A stretch of DNA of 64,000 bases from Streptomyces sp. NBC_01275. Lineage in GTDB: Bacteria; Actinomycetota; Actinomycetes; Streptomycetales; Streptomycetaceae. The notes under the pieces are model-generated. The model was not told the DNA's origin and did not search any database. It saw only the letters and a list, made by a program, of their open reading frames with translations. Below are positions 1 to 8,415 of this stretch, piece by piece. A program made the translations under genes and the position numbers. Position 1 is the stretch's first letter, and each line of letters opens with the position of its first letter. The DNA lies in NCBI RefSeq assembly GCF_026340655.1, contig NZ_JAPEOZ010000001.1:5704001-5768000 (forward strand), written 5' to 3'.

Positions 1-1082
1 CGGTCGTCGCGACTGCCGGGGCGGAGGAGGAGAAGCCTTCGCCCCGGCCCACCGGCCGTGACCGCTACTTCGACTCCCTCCGCGCCCTCGCCCTGATCCG
101 TGTCGTCGCCTACCACACCTTCGGGTGGGCCTGGGCGGGCATGGTCTTCCCCTCCATGGGGATCATGTTCGGTTTGGCCGGCACCCTGATGGCGAAGTCC
201 CTGGAACGCCCGGCGCTCAAGGTCGTCAAGAGCCGGTTCCGCCGACTGCTCCCGCCCTTCTGGTTCTGGGGCGTCTTCGTCGTCCTGGCGATGCTGGTCC
301 ACGACTGGATGCCGGGCTGGGAGATCGTCTACTGGGTCGTCCCGCTGGGCGACCCGCCGGGCAACGCGTGGGGCGAGCAGGCCTGGGAGATCCTCTGGTA
401 CCTGCGGACCTACCTCTGGTTCGTCCTCCTCTCGCCGCTCCTGCTCCGGGTGTTCCGGCTCGCCCCGGTCCCGGTGCTGGTGCTCTCCCTCGCGCCGATC
501 CTGGTGCTGAACTTCGTCTGGGCGGGCCCGGACAACCGGGTCGGCAGCGCCCTGTGGGACCTGTCGACGTACCTCTTCTGCTGGATCCTCGGCTTCGCGC
601 ACCGCGACGGCGTGCTGCAGCGGATGAAGCCGGCCCTGGTCGTCGTGGCGTCGCTCGCGGCCATCGCCTTCGGCGGCTGGTACGCCTTCACGCACCAGGC
701 CGAGTTCGGCACCTACGACCTGGACGAGGACCCGCTCGCGCAGGCCTTCTGGTCGGCCGGGTTCGTCATGCTGCTGATGTGGGCGAAGGCGTACTTCGGG
801 ATCGACTTCGCCTGGCTCACCCGGCTGCGCCGTACGAACCGGATCGTCACCGTCTTCAACGCGCGCGCGGTCACGATCTACCTCTGGCACGAGATCGCCC
901 TGATCCTCGCCGTCCCGCTGATCGACCAGTTCTGGAACGTCCCCGCGTTCGAGAAGTGGCTGCCGCTGGAGAGCCAGTGGTTCATGTTCGGCGTCGGCTG
1001 GCTGCTGATCGGCGTCTTCGTGCTGCTGTGCGGGTGGGTCGAGGACGTGGCGGCCAAGAAGAAGCCGAGGCTGCTTCCCTGA
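1..1082 (+). CDS. Acyltransferase family 3 membrane protein (5' end outside window)
   Basis: The reading frame is open from the left edge of the window (first full codon at position 3), so the gene starts upstream; 359 residues are visible. The visible N-terminus reads [20 protein letters not shown], the hallmark of integral-membrane acyltransferase-3 (OafA/YrhL-like) proteins, which move acyl groups from cytoplasmic donors onto exported sugars or lipids. The rest is a series of hydrophobic segments with Trp/Phe-rich loops and no recognised soluble domain. The first ATG that looks like a start (141) lies inside this conserved region and would remove the catalytic His of the first helix, so it is rejected. 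It ends 43 nt before menG on the same strand. The acceptor substrate cannot be inferred. Confidence 0.8.
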   Translation, partial: VVATAGAEEEKPSPRPTGRDRYFDSLRALALIRVVAYHTFGWAWAGMVFPSMGIMFGLAGTLMAKSLERPALKVVKSRFRRLLPPFWFWGVFVVLAMLVHDWMPGWEIVYWVVPLGDPPGNAWGEQAWEILWYLRTYLWFVLLSPLLLRVFRLAPVPVLVLSLAPILVLNFVWAGPDNRVGSALWDLSTYLFCWILGFAHRDGVLQRMKPALVVVASLAAIAFGGWYAFTHQAEFGTYDLDEDPLAQAFWSAGFVMLLMWAKAYFGIDFAWLTRLRRTNRIVTVFNARAVTIYLWHEIALILAVPLIDQFWNVPAFEKWLPLESQWFMFGVGWLLIGVFVLLCGWVEDVAAKKKPRLLP

Positions 1083-1125
1083 GGGGCTTCTCCGATCCCC
1101 CGAGGGGTGCTGCAAGAATGGTGAG

Positions 1126-1821
1126 GTGACCCGCGCTTCCCTGAACAAGCAGCCCCACGAAGTCGCCTCGATGTTCGACCGCGTGGCGGAACGGTACGAC
1201 CTGACCAACGACGTCCTGTCGCTGGGCCAGGACCGCAGGTGGCGCAAGGAGGTCGCGAAGGCGGTCGACGCCCGGCCCGCGCAGAAGATCCTGGATCTCG
1301 CCGCGGGCACGGCCACCTCCTCCCTCCCCTTCGCCCAGGCCGGCGCCTATGTCGTCCCCTGCGACTTCTCCCTCGGCATGCTCCAGGTCGGCAAGAGGAA
1401 CCACAGCTGGCTGCCGTTCACAGCCGGGGACGCGACCAGGCTGCCCTTCAAGGACGACAGCTTCGACGCCGTCACGATCTCCTTCGGCCTGCGCAACGTG
1501 CAGGACTTCGACGCCGCGCTGCGCGAGATGCACCGGGTGACCCGGCCCGGCGGACGGGTCGTGATCTGCGAGTTCTCGCACCCGACCTGGGCGCCCTTCC
1601 GCACGGTCTACACCGAGTACCTGATGCGCGCCCTGCCCCCGGTCGCGCGCGTGGTCTCCTCGAACCCCGACGCCTACGTCTACCTCGCCGAGTCCATCCG
1701 CGCCTGGCCCGACCAGCCCGCCCTCGCCGAGCGCCTGCGCAAGGCCGGATGGTCGAAGGTCGCCTGGCGCAACCTCACCGGCGGCGTGGTCACCCTCCAC
1801 CGGGGCTTCAAGGAGAGCTGA
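1126..1821 (+). CDS. menG: Demethylmenaquinone methyltransferase MenG/UbiE
   Basis: S-adenosylmethionine-dependent C-methyltransferase that converts demethylmenaquinone to menaquinone, the last common step of the pathway. The 231-residue protein has the UbiE/COQ5 start ([20 protein letters not shown]), the SAM-binding glycine-rich motif ILDLAAGT at residues 55-62, and the [18 protein letters not shown] block that identifies the family. The GTG at 1126 is chosen because the ATG eight bases upstream runs into a stop after two codons and the family N-terminus begins here. Menaquinone is the quinone of actinomycete respiration, so the position near a MenJ-like reductase, the nuo operon and a long-chain polyprenyl synthase is coherent. 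The 3' end is followed by degenerate copies of its own last codons. Confidence 0.93.
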   Translation: MTRASLNKQPHEVASMFDRVAERYDLTNDVLSLGQDRRWRKEVAKAVDARPAQKILDLAAGTATSSLPFAQAGAYVVPCDFSLGMLQVGKRNHSWLPFTAGDATRLPFKDDSFDAVTISFGLRNVQDFDAALREMHRVTRPGGRVVICEFSHPTWAPFRTVYTEYLMRALPPVARVVSSNPDAYVYLAESIRAWPDQPALAERLRKAGWSKVAWRNLTGGVVTLHRGFKES

Positions 1822-1912
1822 GTTCAGCCGAGAGTCGGTTTCGCCGAGCTCAGCCGAGAGCCGGTTTCGAGGAGGGCAGAGTCAAGCCGAGGGCCGGTTT
1901 CAAGGAGAGCTG
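1803..1912 (+). repeat. Degenerate direct repeats copying the menG 3' end
   Basis: Three imperfect units of roughly 30-36 bp follow one another. Each carries a CAGCCGAGAG/AAGCCGAGGG block followed by a (T/C)CGGTTTC block. The first and last are joined to GGCTTCAAGGAGAGCTGA-like sequence, which is the end of menG including its stop codon. The array reads as repeated local duplication of the gene terminus. No stable terminator hairpin was found here. Confidence 0.6.
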
Positions 1913-1934
1913 AACCGGCCGCTCCCGCAGCGGC

Positions 1935-2285
1935 TCACCTGCTGGCCGCCTCGAAGGGATCCCCCGGCACTCCCGGCGCGTCGAGCTCGCGTTGCATCCC
2001 GCCGCCGCCCGGTCTCGGAACGCGCGGCTCGTGCACCCCGGCGCCTCCGCCGCCCTCGCCCTCGGTGAAGTCGAACCACACGGTGACGACCGCACCGCGC
2101 GGCACCTCGACCCCGGGCGGCGGGTACTGCCGTACGACGTAGTCGACGACGGCGCGGTGGAAGTCGGGCCGGTCGGGTGCGGCCAGCAGTACACCGTGTG
2201 CCGTGGCCGTCTCGCGCGCGTCCACGGCCATCAGACCGACGAGCCGCGGCACGCGCACTTCGGGTGTTTTGGGTGGTATGAGCAC
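1935..2285 (-). CDS. Small PASTA-domain protein
   Basis: A protein of about 116 residues with one PASTA-like domain near the N-terminus: VPRLVGLMAVDARETATAHG, then a Y-P-P-P-G-x-x-V-P-R-G-x-x-V-T-V-W-F segment. In transmembrane Ser/Thr kinases and PBPs, PASTA domains sense peptidoglycan or beta-lactams. Here there is no kinase, signal peptide or membrane segment, so this is a free-standing, probably cytoplasmic PASTA protein with a glycine-rich, likely disordered tail. Two GTG starts are possible. The one at 2285 has a GGGGG ribosome-binding stretch nine bases upstream. The one at 2294 has none at proper spacing and would put a TTA codon at codon 3, making the gene dependent on bldA tRNA. The former is preferred. 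Function unknown. Confidence 0.7.
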   Translation of the reverse strand: MLIPPKTPEVRVPRLVGLMAVDARETATAHGVLLAAPDRPDFHRAVVDYVVRQYPPPGVEVPRGAVVTVWFDFTEGEGGGGAGVHEPRVPRPGGGGMQRELDAPGVPGDPFEAASR

Positions 2286-2378
2286 TAATGTCACCCCCAG
2301 CGGTACTGGAAGGGTAACCGCCCGGGGGTGTCGTCCGGAAGCGTCAAGTGTCTTTCCGTAGCCAATGGCTACCCAGAG

Positions 2379-2885
2379 TCACCATTCAAGGCGGTAGCAG
2401 CGCCCCTCCCGCTCCGACTCCGGAGTCGTGAAGACCTCGGCGAGCCGCATGCCCAGCCGCCTGGTGACGGCGATGGACCGCTCGTTGCGGGCGTCGACCA
2501 TGGCCACCACGCCCGGCACCCCGGCCGCCCGCACCCGCTCCAGCGTCAGCCGCGCCGCCGCCGTGACATACCCCCGGCCCCAGTGCTCCCGCCCGAGCCG
2601 CCACCCGATCTCGATCTCCCCCTTGGGCCCCCAGTCCTTCGGCCAGGGCTGCGCGCCGGTGAACCCGATGACCCGGTCCTCCTCGTCCAGCATCGTCCAC
2701 AGGCAGAAGCCGTGCTCGGCGTCGTGCCGGCGCTGGCGGGCGGTGAGCTCCTCGTAGGCGGACAGCTCCGCGGATCTGCCGCCGTGGAACTCCATGACGT
2801 CCGGGTGGCCGAAGGTCCGGTGCCAGGCGACCGCGTCCTCGTCCGTGGGGACGCGCAGCCGTACTTCGGGGAGAGCTCGGTTCAC
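2379..2885 (-). CDS. GNAT-family N-acetyltransferase (RimJ/RimL type)
   Basis: A 168-residue protein with the GNAT fold. The acetyl-CoA-binding motif A is visible as GREHWGRGYVTAAARLTLERV, preceded by a beta-strand GEIEIGWRLG typical of the RimJ/RimL (Acetyltransf_3) subgroup. The late motif ERSIAVTRRLGMRLAE matches the NxxSxxVxxKLGF block. Such enzymes acetylate protein N-termini, amino acids or small amines; the substrate cannot be named. The GTG at 2885 is chosen because AAGGG lies seven bases upstream and homology begins there; a longer open frame extends upstream but lacks a credible start. It is transcribed divergently from the MenJ-like gene, sharing a promoter region of about 97 bp. 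Confidence 0.82.
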   Translation of the reverse strand: MNRALPEVRLRVPTDEDAVAWHRTFGHPDVMEFHGGRSAELSAYEELTARQRRHDAEHGFCLWTMLDEEDRVIGFTGAQPWPKDWGPKGEIEIGWRLGREHWGRGYVTAAARLTLERVRAAGVPGVVAMVDARNERSIAVTRRLGMRLAEVFTTPESEREGRCYRLEW

Positions 2886-2982
2886 GGGGCAGCCCTTCAG
2901 CCGGGTGATCAATTCTGCTGAATAGACTGCCCATGCCCAGTGCCGGTCGGCACGCAGATTCCGAACTTGGGGAGATCCCGCC

Positions 2983-4269
2983 GTGACCGAGCCCCTCTCC
3001 GAAAACACCGCCGATGTGATCGTCGTCGGCGCGGGGCCAGCCGGCTCCACCACCGCCTACTACCTTGCCAAGGCCGGACTCGACGTACTCCTGCTGGAGA
3101 AGACCGAGTTCCCGCGCGAGAAGGTCTGCGGCGACGGCCTCACCCCGCGCGCCACCAAGCAGCTCGTGGCCATGGGCATCGATGTCTCCGAGGAGGCCGG
3201 CTGGCTGCGCAACAAGGGCCTGCGCATCATCGGCGGAGGCGTGCGGCTGCAGCTGGACTGGCCGGATCTCGCCTCCTTCCCCGACTACGGCCTCGTCCGC
3301 AAGCGCGACGACTTCGACGAGCAGCTCGCCCGCCAGGCCCAGAAGGCCGGCGCCCGCCTGTACGAGCGCTGCAACGTCGGCGCCCCGATCGTCGACGACC
3401 GCACCGGCCGGATCACCGGCGTGCACGCGAAGCTGGGGGAGGAGAAGCGCGAAGTCACCTTCCGCGCCCCGCTGGTGGTGGCCGCCGACGGCAACTCCAC
3501 CCGCCTCTCGCTGGCGATGGGCCTGCACCGCCGCGAGGACCGCCCGATGGGCGTCGCCGTCCGCACCTACTTCACCTCCCCGCGCCACGAGGACGACTAC
3601 CTGGAGTCCTGGCTGGAGCTGTGGGACAAGCGCGGCCCGGGCGAGGACCGGCTGCTGCCCGGCTACGGCTGGATCTTCGGCATGGGCGACGGCACCTCGA
3701 ACGTCGGCCTGGGCGTGCTCAACACCTCCGACTCCTTCAAGGAGCTCGACTGGCGCGAGGTCCTCAAGGCCTGGTGCGCGTCCATGCCGGAGGACTGGGG
3801 ATACACCCCCGAAAACATGACCGGCCCGATCCGCGGCGCCGCCCTCCCGATGGCCTTCAACCGCAAGCCCCACTACACCAAGGGGCTCCTGCTGGTGGGC
3901 GACGCCGGCGGCCTGGTGAACCCCTTCAACGGCGAGGGCATCGCCTACGCCATGGAGTCGGGCCAGATCGCCGCCGACGTCATCGTCCAGGCCCACGCCC
4001 GCGCCACCCCCGGCCAGCGCGAACTCGCCCTCCAGCGCTACCCGCAGATCCTCGCGGACACCTACGGCGGCTACTACACGCTGGGCCGCGCCTTCGTGAA
4101 GCTCATCGGCAACCCGAAGGTCATGAAGATCGCGACCCAGCGCGGCCTGACCCACCCGCTGCTGATGAAGTTCACCCTGAAGATGCTCGCCAACCTGACG
4201 GACCCGACCGGCGGCGACGCGATGGACCGCATCATCAACGGCCTGAGCAAGGTGGCCCCGAAGGCGTGA
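2983..4269 (+). CDS. Geranylgeranyl reductase-family flavoprotein, MenJ-like
   Basis: FAD-dependent reductase of 428 residues in the geranylgeranyl reductase/PHBH-fold family. Visible are the dinucleotide-binding motif VIVVGAGPAGSTTAYYLAKAG near the N-terminus, the family motif KVCGDGLTPRA, a second FAD contact (LVVAADGNSTRLS) and the late LLLVGDAGGLVNPFNGEGI motif. Members saturate isoprenoid double bonds in archaeal lipids, chlorophyll side chains, or, in mycobacteria (MenJ), one unit of the menaquinone tail. Its place between menG and the nuo operon and the partially hydrogenated menaquinones of Streptomyces make menaquinone-tail reduction the likeliest role, but this is inference from context. 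GTG start with GGGGAG eight bases upstream. Convergent with def, 13 bp apart. Confidence 0.85.
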   Translation: MTEPLSENTADVIVVGAGPAGSTTAYYLAKAGLDVLLLEKTEFPREKVCGDGLTPRATKQLVAMGIDVSEEAGWLRNKGLRIIGGGVRLQLDWPDLASFPDYGLVRKRDDFDEQLARQAQKAGARLYERCNVGAPIVDDRTGRITGVHAKLGEEKREVTFRAPLVVAADGNSTRLSLAMGLHRREDRPMGVAVRTYFTSPRHEDDYLESWLELWDKRGPGEDRLLPGYGWIFGMGDGTSNVGLGVLNTSDSFKELDWREVLKAWCASMPEDWGYTPENMTGPIRGAALPMAFNRKPHYTKGLLLVGDAGGLVNPFNGEGIAYAMESGQIAADVIVQAHARATPGQRELALQRYPQILADTYGGYYTLGRAFVKLIGNPKVMKIATQRGLTHPLLMKFTLKMLANLTDPTGGDAMDRIINGLSKVAPKA

Positions 4270-4282
4270 CCAGGGGCGGGCC

Positions 4283-4909
4283 TCAGGTCGTCAGGGCCTT
4301 CGTCTTGGCGGCCCGGCGTGCGAAGACCTCTTCCCGCCGGTCCGCCACCTGCCGCAGCGCCTCTTTCCGGTCTCGTGCGGAGAGCCGGTCCAGGTAGACG
4401 TGACCGTCGACGTGGTCGGCCTCATGGGCGAGACAGCGGGCGAAGTAGCCCGTGCCCTCGACGGCGAGCGCGCCGCCGTCCTTGTCGACCCCGCGCACCA
4501 CGGCCCGGTCCGGCCGCGGTACGTCCATGACGGCGCCCGGCACCGACAGGCACCCCTCGCCCTCGTCGAGCAGCCGTCGCCGGGCCGGGTCGAGCCGGTC
4601 CAGCACCGGATTGACGATGTGTCCGACATGTCGGACACCCTCGTCGTCCCGGCAGTCGTAGACGAACAGTCGCAGCCCGACGCCGACCTGGTTCGCCGCC
4701 AGGCCGGCTCCGTCGGCGGCGTACATGGTGAGGAACATGTCGTCGACGAGCGCGGCCAGGTCGGGCCCGAACTCGGTGACGTCCCGGCAGGCCTTGTGCA
4801 GCACCTCTTCGCCGACCTCGGTGACCCGCCGCACCGACCCGCGCCGGGCCTCGGGCGCGAGCGGGGGATACGAGGCGACGGGCTGTCCCTGCACGAACAC
4901 GCGTGGCAT
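4283..4909 (-). CDS. def: Peptide deformylase
   Basis: Metalloprotease-like hydrolase that removes the formyl group from nascent polypeptides at the ribosome exit. All three family motifs are present in the 208-residue protein: motif 1 GAGLAANQ (67-74), motif 2 EGCLS (118-122, metal-ligand Cys120) and motif 3 HEADH (162-166, two His ligands and the catalytic Glu163). The metal site therefore looks intact. An N-terminal extension of about 25 residues precedes the usual start of the fold, a length often seen in actinomycete paralogues. ATG start with GGAGAG ten bases upstream. It is a single gene with no fmt next to it, so it is probably one of several deformylases of the genome. Confidence 0.93.
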   Translation of the reverse strand: MPRVFVQGQPVASYPPLAPEARRGSVRRVTEVGEEVLHKACRDVTEFGPDLAALVDDMFLTMYAADGAGLAANQVGVGLRLFVYDCRDDEGVRHVGHIVNPVLDRLDPARRRLLDEGEGCLSVPGAVMDVPRPDRAVVRGVDKDGGALAVEGTGYFARCLAHEADHVDGHVYLDRLSARDRKEALRQVADRREEVFARRAAKTKALTT

Positions 4910-5113
4910 GGCGGTCTCTCCTTCAACTCGTGGACGAGCCGCGGAGTTCCGTGGCCCGCCCGCCGAGCATGCCAGGAGGGCCGCACAGGCGCTCTGGACG
5001 CGGTTCAGGCGTCCTGGGGCGTGAGCCGGGCGTTCTGCTGCGCAGGCGGGCGTCAGAACGCGCGCCAGGCGCTTCTACGCGCGTCCAGGCGCCCCGGTGG
5101 GCGAGGAGACGCC

Positions 5114-5149
5114 GAAGGGGCCGCTGCCCCCGAGCGGCTGCGGCCCTTC
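5114..5149 (-). terminator. Hairpin downstream of the NlpC/P60 gene
   Basis: GAAGGGGCCGC and GCGGCCCTTC form a near-perfect stem (one bulged G) around a 15-base loop, 34 bases after the stop codon of the secreted peptidase. As usual in Streptomyces there is no clear U-tract. The rest of the 273-bp gap up to def contains only short CAGGCG-rich direct repeats and the def ribosome-binding site. Confidence 0.55.
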
Positions 5150-5182
5150 CGCGCGTGAGCGCCCCAGGAGGCGCCAGGGGTG

Positions 5183-5983
5183 TCAGAGCACCCGCACCGC
5201 ACCGGTCGGCGGGTCGTACGACAGCGGACGCTCGACCACGCCGGTGGACGGGTTCTGCGCGCCGACGAACATGCCGTCGCCGACGTAGATCGCCACGTGG
5301 TACGCGCTGCCCGCGCTGCCCCAGTACAGGATGTCGCCCGGCTGAAGGTTGTTCAGCGACACCTGGGTGCCCGCGGTCGACTGGTCCTGCGAGACCCGCG
5401 GCAGGCTGATGCCGACCTGCTTGAAGGCGGTCTGCATGAGCCCCGAGCAGTCCCAGGAGTTGGGGCCCGTGCCGCCGGAGACGTAGGCGTCGCCGACCTG
5501 TGCCTTCGCGAAGGCGATGACGGCCGCGGCCGCACCGGTCGCCGTCGACGTGCTCGACGACGAGGAGCTGCTGCTCGCCGTCGTGCTGAGCGTGGTCCGC
5601 TCGGCGTTGCGCGTGGCGCGCTCGGCGGCGGCCTTGCGGGCGGCCTCCGCCTTCTTGGTCGCCTCGGCCTTGGCGTGGGCGAGGTCCTTCTTGGCCTCCT
5701 TGGCGGCCGCTGAGGCGGCTGCGTCGCGTGCGGCCTGCAGCTGGTAGTTCGAGGCGGCCTGCTGCGTGGCCTCCGCGGACTGCGCGACCTGGGCGGCCAG
5801 GTCGCCCGTCAGCACGGGCAGTTCGAGCGTCTGCGTCACCGGCTCGGCGGCGTTGGCCGAACCCGCCGCGGTGGCGACGGCCAGCGTGCCGAGGACGCCA
5901 CTGGCGACTCCGGTCCGCATCGCGATCGTCGACGCGCTGCGGCGGGGTTTCCGGTGGCTGCGTATGGGAGCGGTGTGGGACAT
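5183..5983 (-). CDS. Secreted NlpC/P60 (C40) peptidoglycan peptidase
   Basis: Predicted cell-wall hydrolase of 266 residues. Order of parts: basic N-terminus and hydrophobic signal segment ending around SANA-AEP (residues 43-48); an Ala/Lys/Glu-rich helical coiled-coil stretch (about 60-130); a Ser-rich linker (about 131-147); and a C-terminal NlpC/P60 domain with the catalytic Cys179 in NSWDCSGLMQ and the catalytic His229 in AYHVAIYVGDG. The enzyme should cleave peptide cross-bridges in peptidoglycan outside the membrane. Three starts are possible (GTG 6040, ATG 6013, ATG 5983). The last is chosen because it places the signal peptide normally, although its ribosome-binding site is weak. The gene is divergent from nuoA across a long gap. 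I looked for a ydaO riboswitch upstream and did not find one. Confidence 0.88.
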   Translation of the reverse strand: MSHTAPIRSHRKPRRSASTIAMRTGVASGVLGTLAVATAAGSANAAEPVTQTLELPVLTGDLAAQVAQSAEATQQAASNYQLQAARDAAASAAAKEAKKDLAHAKAEATKKAEAARKAAAERATRNAERTTLSTTASSSSSSSSTSTATGAAAAVIAFAKAQVGDAYVSGGTGPNSWDCSGLMQTAFKQVGISLPRVSQDQSTAGTQVSLNNLQPGDILYWGSAGSAYHVAIYVGDGMFVGAQNPSTGVVERPLSYDPPTGAVRVL

Positions 5984-6231
5984 GAGTCCAACCGGTATCA
6001 GGGGGTCCTCCATACCTTCAAGAAACGTGTGCTGCGCCACATTTGTTCAATGGCGACCCCGAACACCTGGCGCGTCACTCTTTATTGACGCCGTAACGGA
6101 CATTGCGGACGCAGGTGATCAAGCCTGTGATCATGGGCTTTCGACGGTACGTCCGAATTGCCCCGCACCTACCACCGGTTGGAACACTTGGCCAAGCCCG
6201 GTTCTTAGGCGTCTCTCATGAATGTGGCGGA

Positions 6232-6253
6232 GGTCACGGAACGGTCACCTCGG
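6232..6253 (+). promoter_or_regulatory. Candidate PhoP-type direct repeat (PHO box-like)
   Basis: Two abutting 11-base units, GGTCACGGAAC and GGTCACCTCGG. Streptomyces PhoP binds tandem 11-base units whose first bases are G(G/T)TCA; the second unit fits that pattern at ten of eleven positions by my reading, the first less well. Only the spacing and the GGTCAC cores support the call. Confidence 0.3.
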
Positions 6254-6291
6254 CGGCCGCGTCTCGCGTGGGCGGTCCGACCCGCTCCGCT

Positions 6292-6307
6292 TGTGAACGC
6301 GTGCACG
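6292..6307 (+). promoter_or_regulatory. Candidate Rex operator upstream of nuo
   Basis: TGTGAACGCGTGCACG differs at two of sixteen positions from the idealised palindrome TGTGAACGCGTTCACA bound by the NADH-sensing repressor Rex of S. coelicolor. A second half-site TGTGAACG lies near 6340. The site is about 420 bp before nuoA, so it could serve either a distal nuo promoter or the divergent peptidase gene. Confidence 0.4.
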
Positions 6308-6726
6308 CGTCCACATCCCGCCCCGGTCTCCCTCTGATGTGTGAACGGGTCCCTCTATCAGGACGGTGGGTCCACCTCCAATTTGCATGCAAGGGAAGTC
6401 TCTTGATATAGAGACGCCCCTCCCTGCCTGGGGCGACGAGCACAAATGTCACTTCTTGTGATCACTCCGACGCTTCGCGTACGAAGATCGTCGCCGATAT
6501 GACTTCATGATCCTTCGTCAGGTGGTGGAGATCACAAAGCTTGTGCAATACCCCGTGTCGCAGATCACAGATCGGCGGGCATAAGATGCGAGGCAGTTGG
6601 GCTTGTGACCTGCTTCACATGTTCGCGATCTTCGTCGGGACGGGCGGAGTTCGTGAGGCCTGTGGGGCTGATGTGAGTCCGATGCCATCGCCAGCAGTCA
6701 GTGCCGACTGAGAGGAGCGAGGAGCG

Positions 6727-7086
6727 GTGAACGCGTATGCGCCCATCCTCGTACTGGGAGCCCTCGGGGCAGGCTTTGCGATCTTCTCCGTGGTCATGGC
6801 CACGCTGATCGGGCCGAAGCGGTACAACCGCGCCAAGCTCGAGGCCTATGAGTGCGGTATCGAGCCGACCCCCACGCCGGCCGGCGGCGGGCGCTTCCCC
6901 ATCAAGTACTACCTGACGGCGATGCTCTTCATCGTCTTCGACATCGAGATCGTCTTCCTCTACCCCTGGGCCGTCACCTTCGACGCCCTGGGTGTTTTCG
7001 GGCTCGTGGAGATGCTGCTCTTCGTGCTCACCGTCTTCGTCGCGTACGCGTACGTATGGCGGCGCGGCGGCCTGGAATGGGACTGA
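6727..7086 (+). CDS. nuoA: NADH-quinone oxidoreductase subunit A
   Basis: First gene of the complete 14-gene complex I operon. NuoA is a small membrane subunit (119 residues) at the junction between the quinone-binding module and the first proton channel. It has three hydrophobic helices and the conserved loop [13 protein letters not shown] between helices 1 and 2, where the Cys and neighbouring acidic residues line the quinone cavity entrance. The GTG start at 6727 has two GGAG motifs directly upstream. The nuoB start follows 13 bp after the stop. The long upstream gap makes this the start of transcription for the operon. Confidence 0.96.
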   Translation: MNAYAPILVLGALGAGFAIFSVVMATLIGPKRYNRAKLEAYECGIEPTPTPAGGGRFPIKYYLTAMLFIVFDIEIVFLYPWAVTFDALGVFGLVEMLLFVLTVFVAYAYVWRRGGLEWD

Positions 7087-7099
7087 GGGGCCTTTAGCC

Positions 7100-7650
<551 letters not shown>

Positions 7651-7654
<4 letters not shown>

Positions 7655-8415
7655 GCGACGCGAACGGCACCCACGGCAAGAACGGATCCTCGAACGGGGT
7701 GAACCCCGAGAAGGACCTCGCCTCCGACAACCTCCCCGGTCAGCGGGGCCAGGGCGGCGAGGAGATCCGCGTCCAGCGCGGCATGTTCGGCGCCGACAAC
7801 GGCGGCGACACCTCCGGCTACGGCGGCCTGGTCCGCTCCGTCCGGCTCCCGGGACCGGCGAGCCGGCCCTACGGCGGCTGGTTCGACGAGGTCGCCGACG
7901 AACTCGAGGGCGCGCTGGAGGAACAGGGACTCCTCCCCGAGAACGCCATCGAGAAGACGATCGTCGACCGCGGCGAGCTCACCTTCCACATCGAGCGCGA
8001 GCACCTGCTCCGCGTCGCCCGCACCCTGCGCGACGACCCGGCCCTGCGCTTCGAGCTCTGCACGGGCGTGAGCGGCGTGCACTACCTGCACGACAAGGGC
8101 CGCGAGCTGCACGCCGTCTACCACCTGCGCTCGATCACCCGGAACCGGTTGATCCGCCTGGAGGTCAGCGCCCCGGACGCCGACCCGCACATCCCGTCCC
8201 TGGTCTCCGTCTACCCGACGAACGACTGGCACGAGCGCGAGACCTACGACTTCTTCGGGATCGTCTTCGACGGTCACCCGGCCCTGACGCGGATCATGAT
8301 GCCGGACGACTGGCAGGGCCATCCGCAGCGCAAGGACTACCCCCTCGGCGGCATCCCCGTCGAGTACAAGGGCGCCCAGATCCCGGCTCCGGACCAGCGG
8401 AGGTCGTACTCGTGA
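7651..8415 (+). CDS. nuoC: NADH-quinone oxidoreductase subunit C
   Basis: Peripheral-arm 30-kDa subunit (254 residues), separate from NuoD as in most actinobacteria rather than fused as in E. coli. The conserved C-terminal signature is visible: [22 protein letters not shown] followed by [25 protein letters not shown]. The first 60 residues are Gly/Asn/Asp-rich and look disordered. The GTG start overlaps the nuoB stop, and the stop overlaps the nuoD start, both as GTGA. NuoC holds the N2-bearing module together and has no cofactor of its own. Confidence 0.95.

Larger units (their letters stand above)
5984..6726. promoter_or_regulatory. 743-bp divergent regulatory gap between the NlpC/P60 gene and nuoA
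   Basis: No plausible gene fits in this gap, and it is clearly richer in A and T than its surroundings. It must hold the promoters of both the peptidase and the nuo operon. Besides the candidate sites listed separately, two small inverted repeats stand out: GTCTCT-TGATAT-AGAGAC at 6398-6415 and CTTCG-CGTA-CGAAG at 6473-6486. There is also a CACAA-AGC-TTGTG repeat about 190 bp before nuoA. Two GGAG motifs just before 6727 form the nuoA ribosome-binding site. Confidence 0.6.

Noticed and set aside
6040..6420. Second ydaO riboswitch before the NlpC/P60 gene
   Set aside because: Looked for because such genes often carry one, but the GGGGTGAA and CAGCTxACCTCG blocks are absent.
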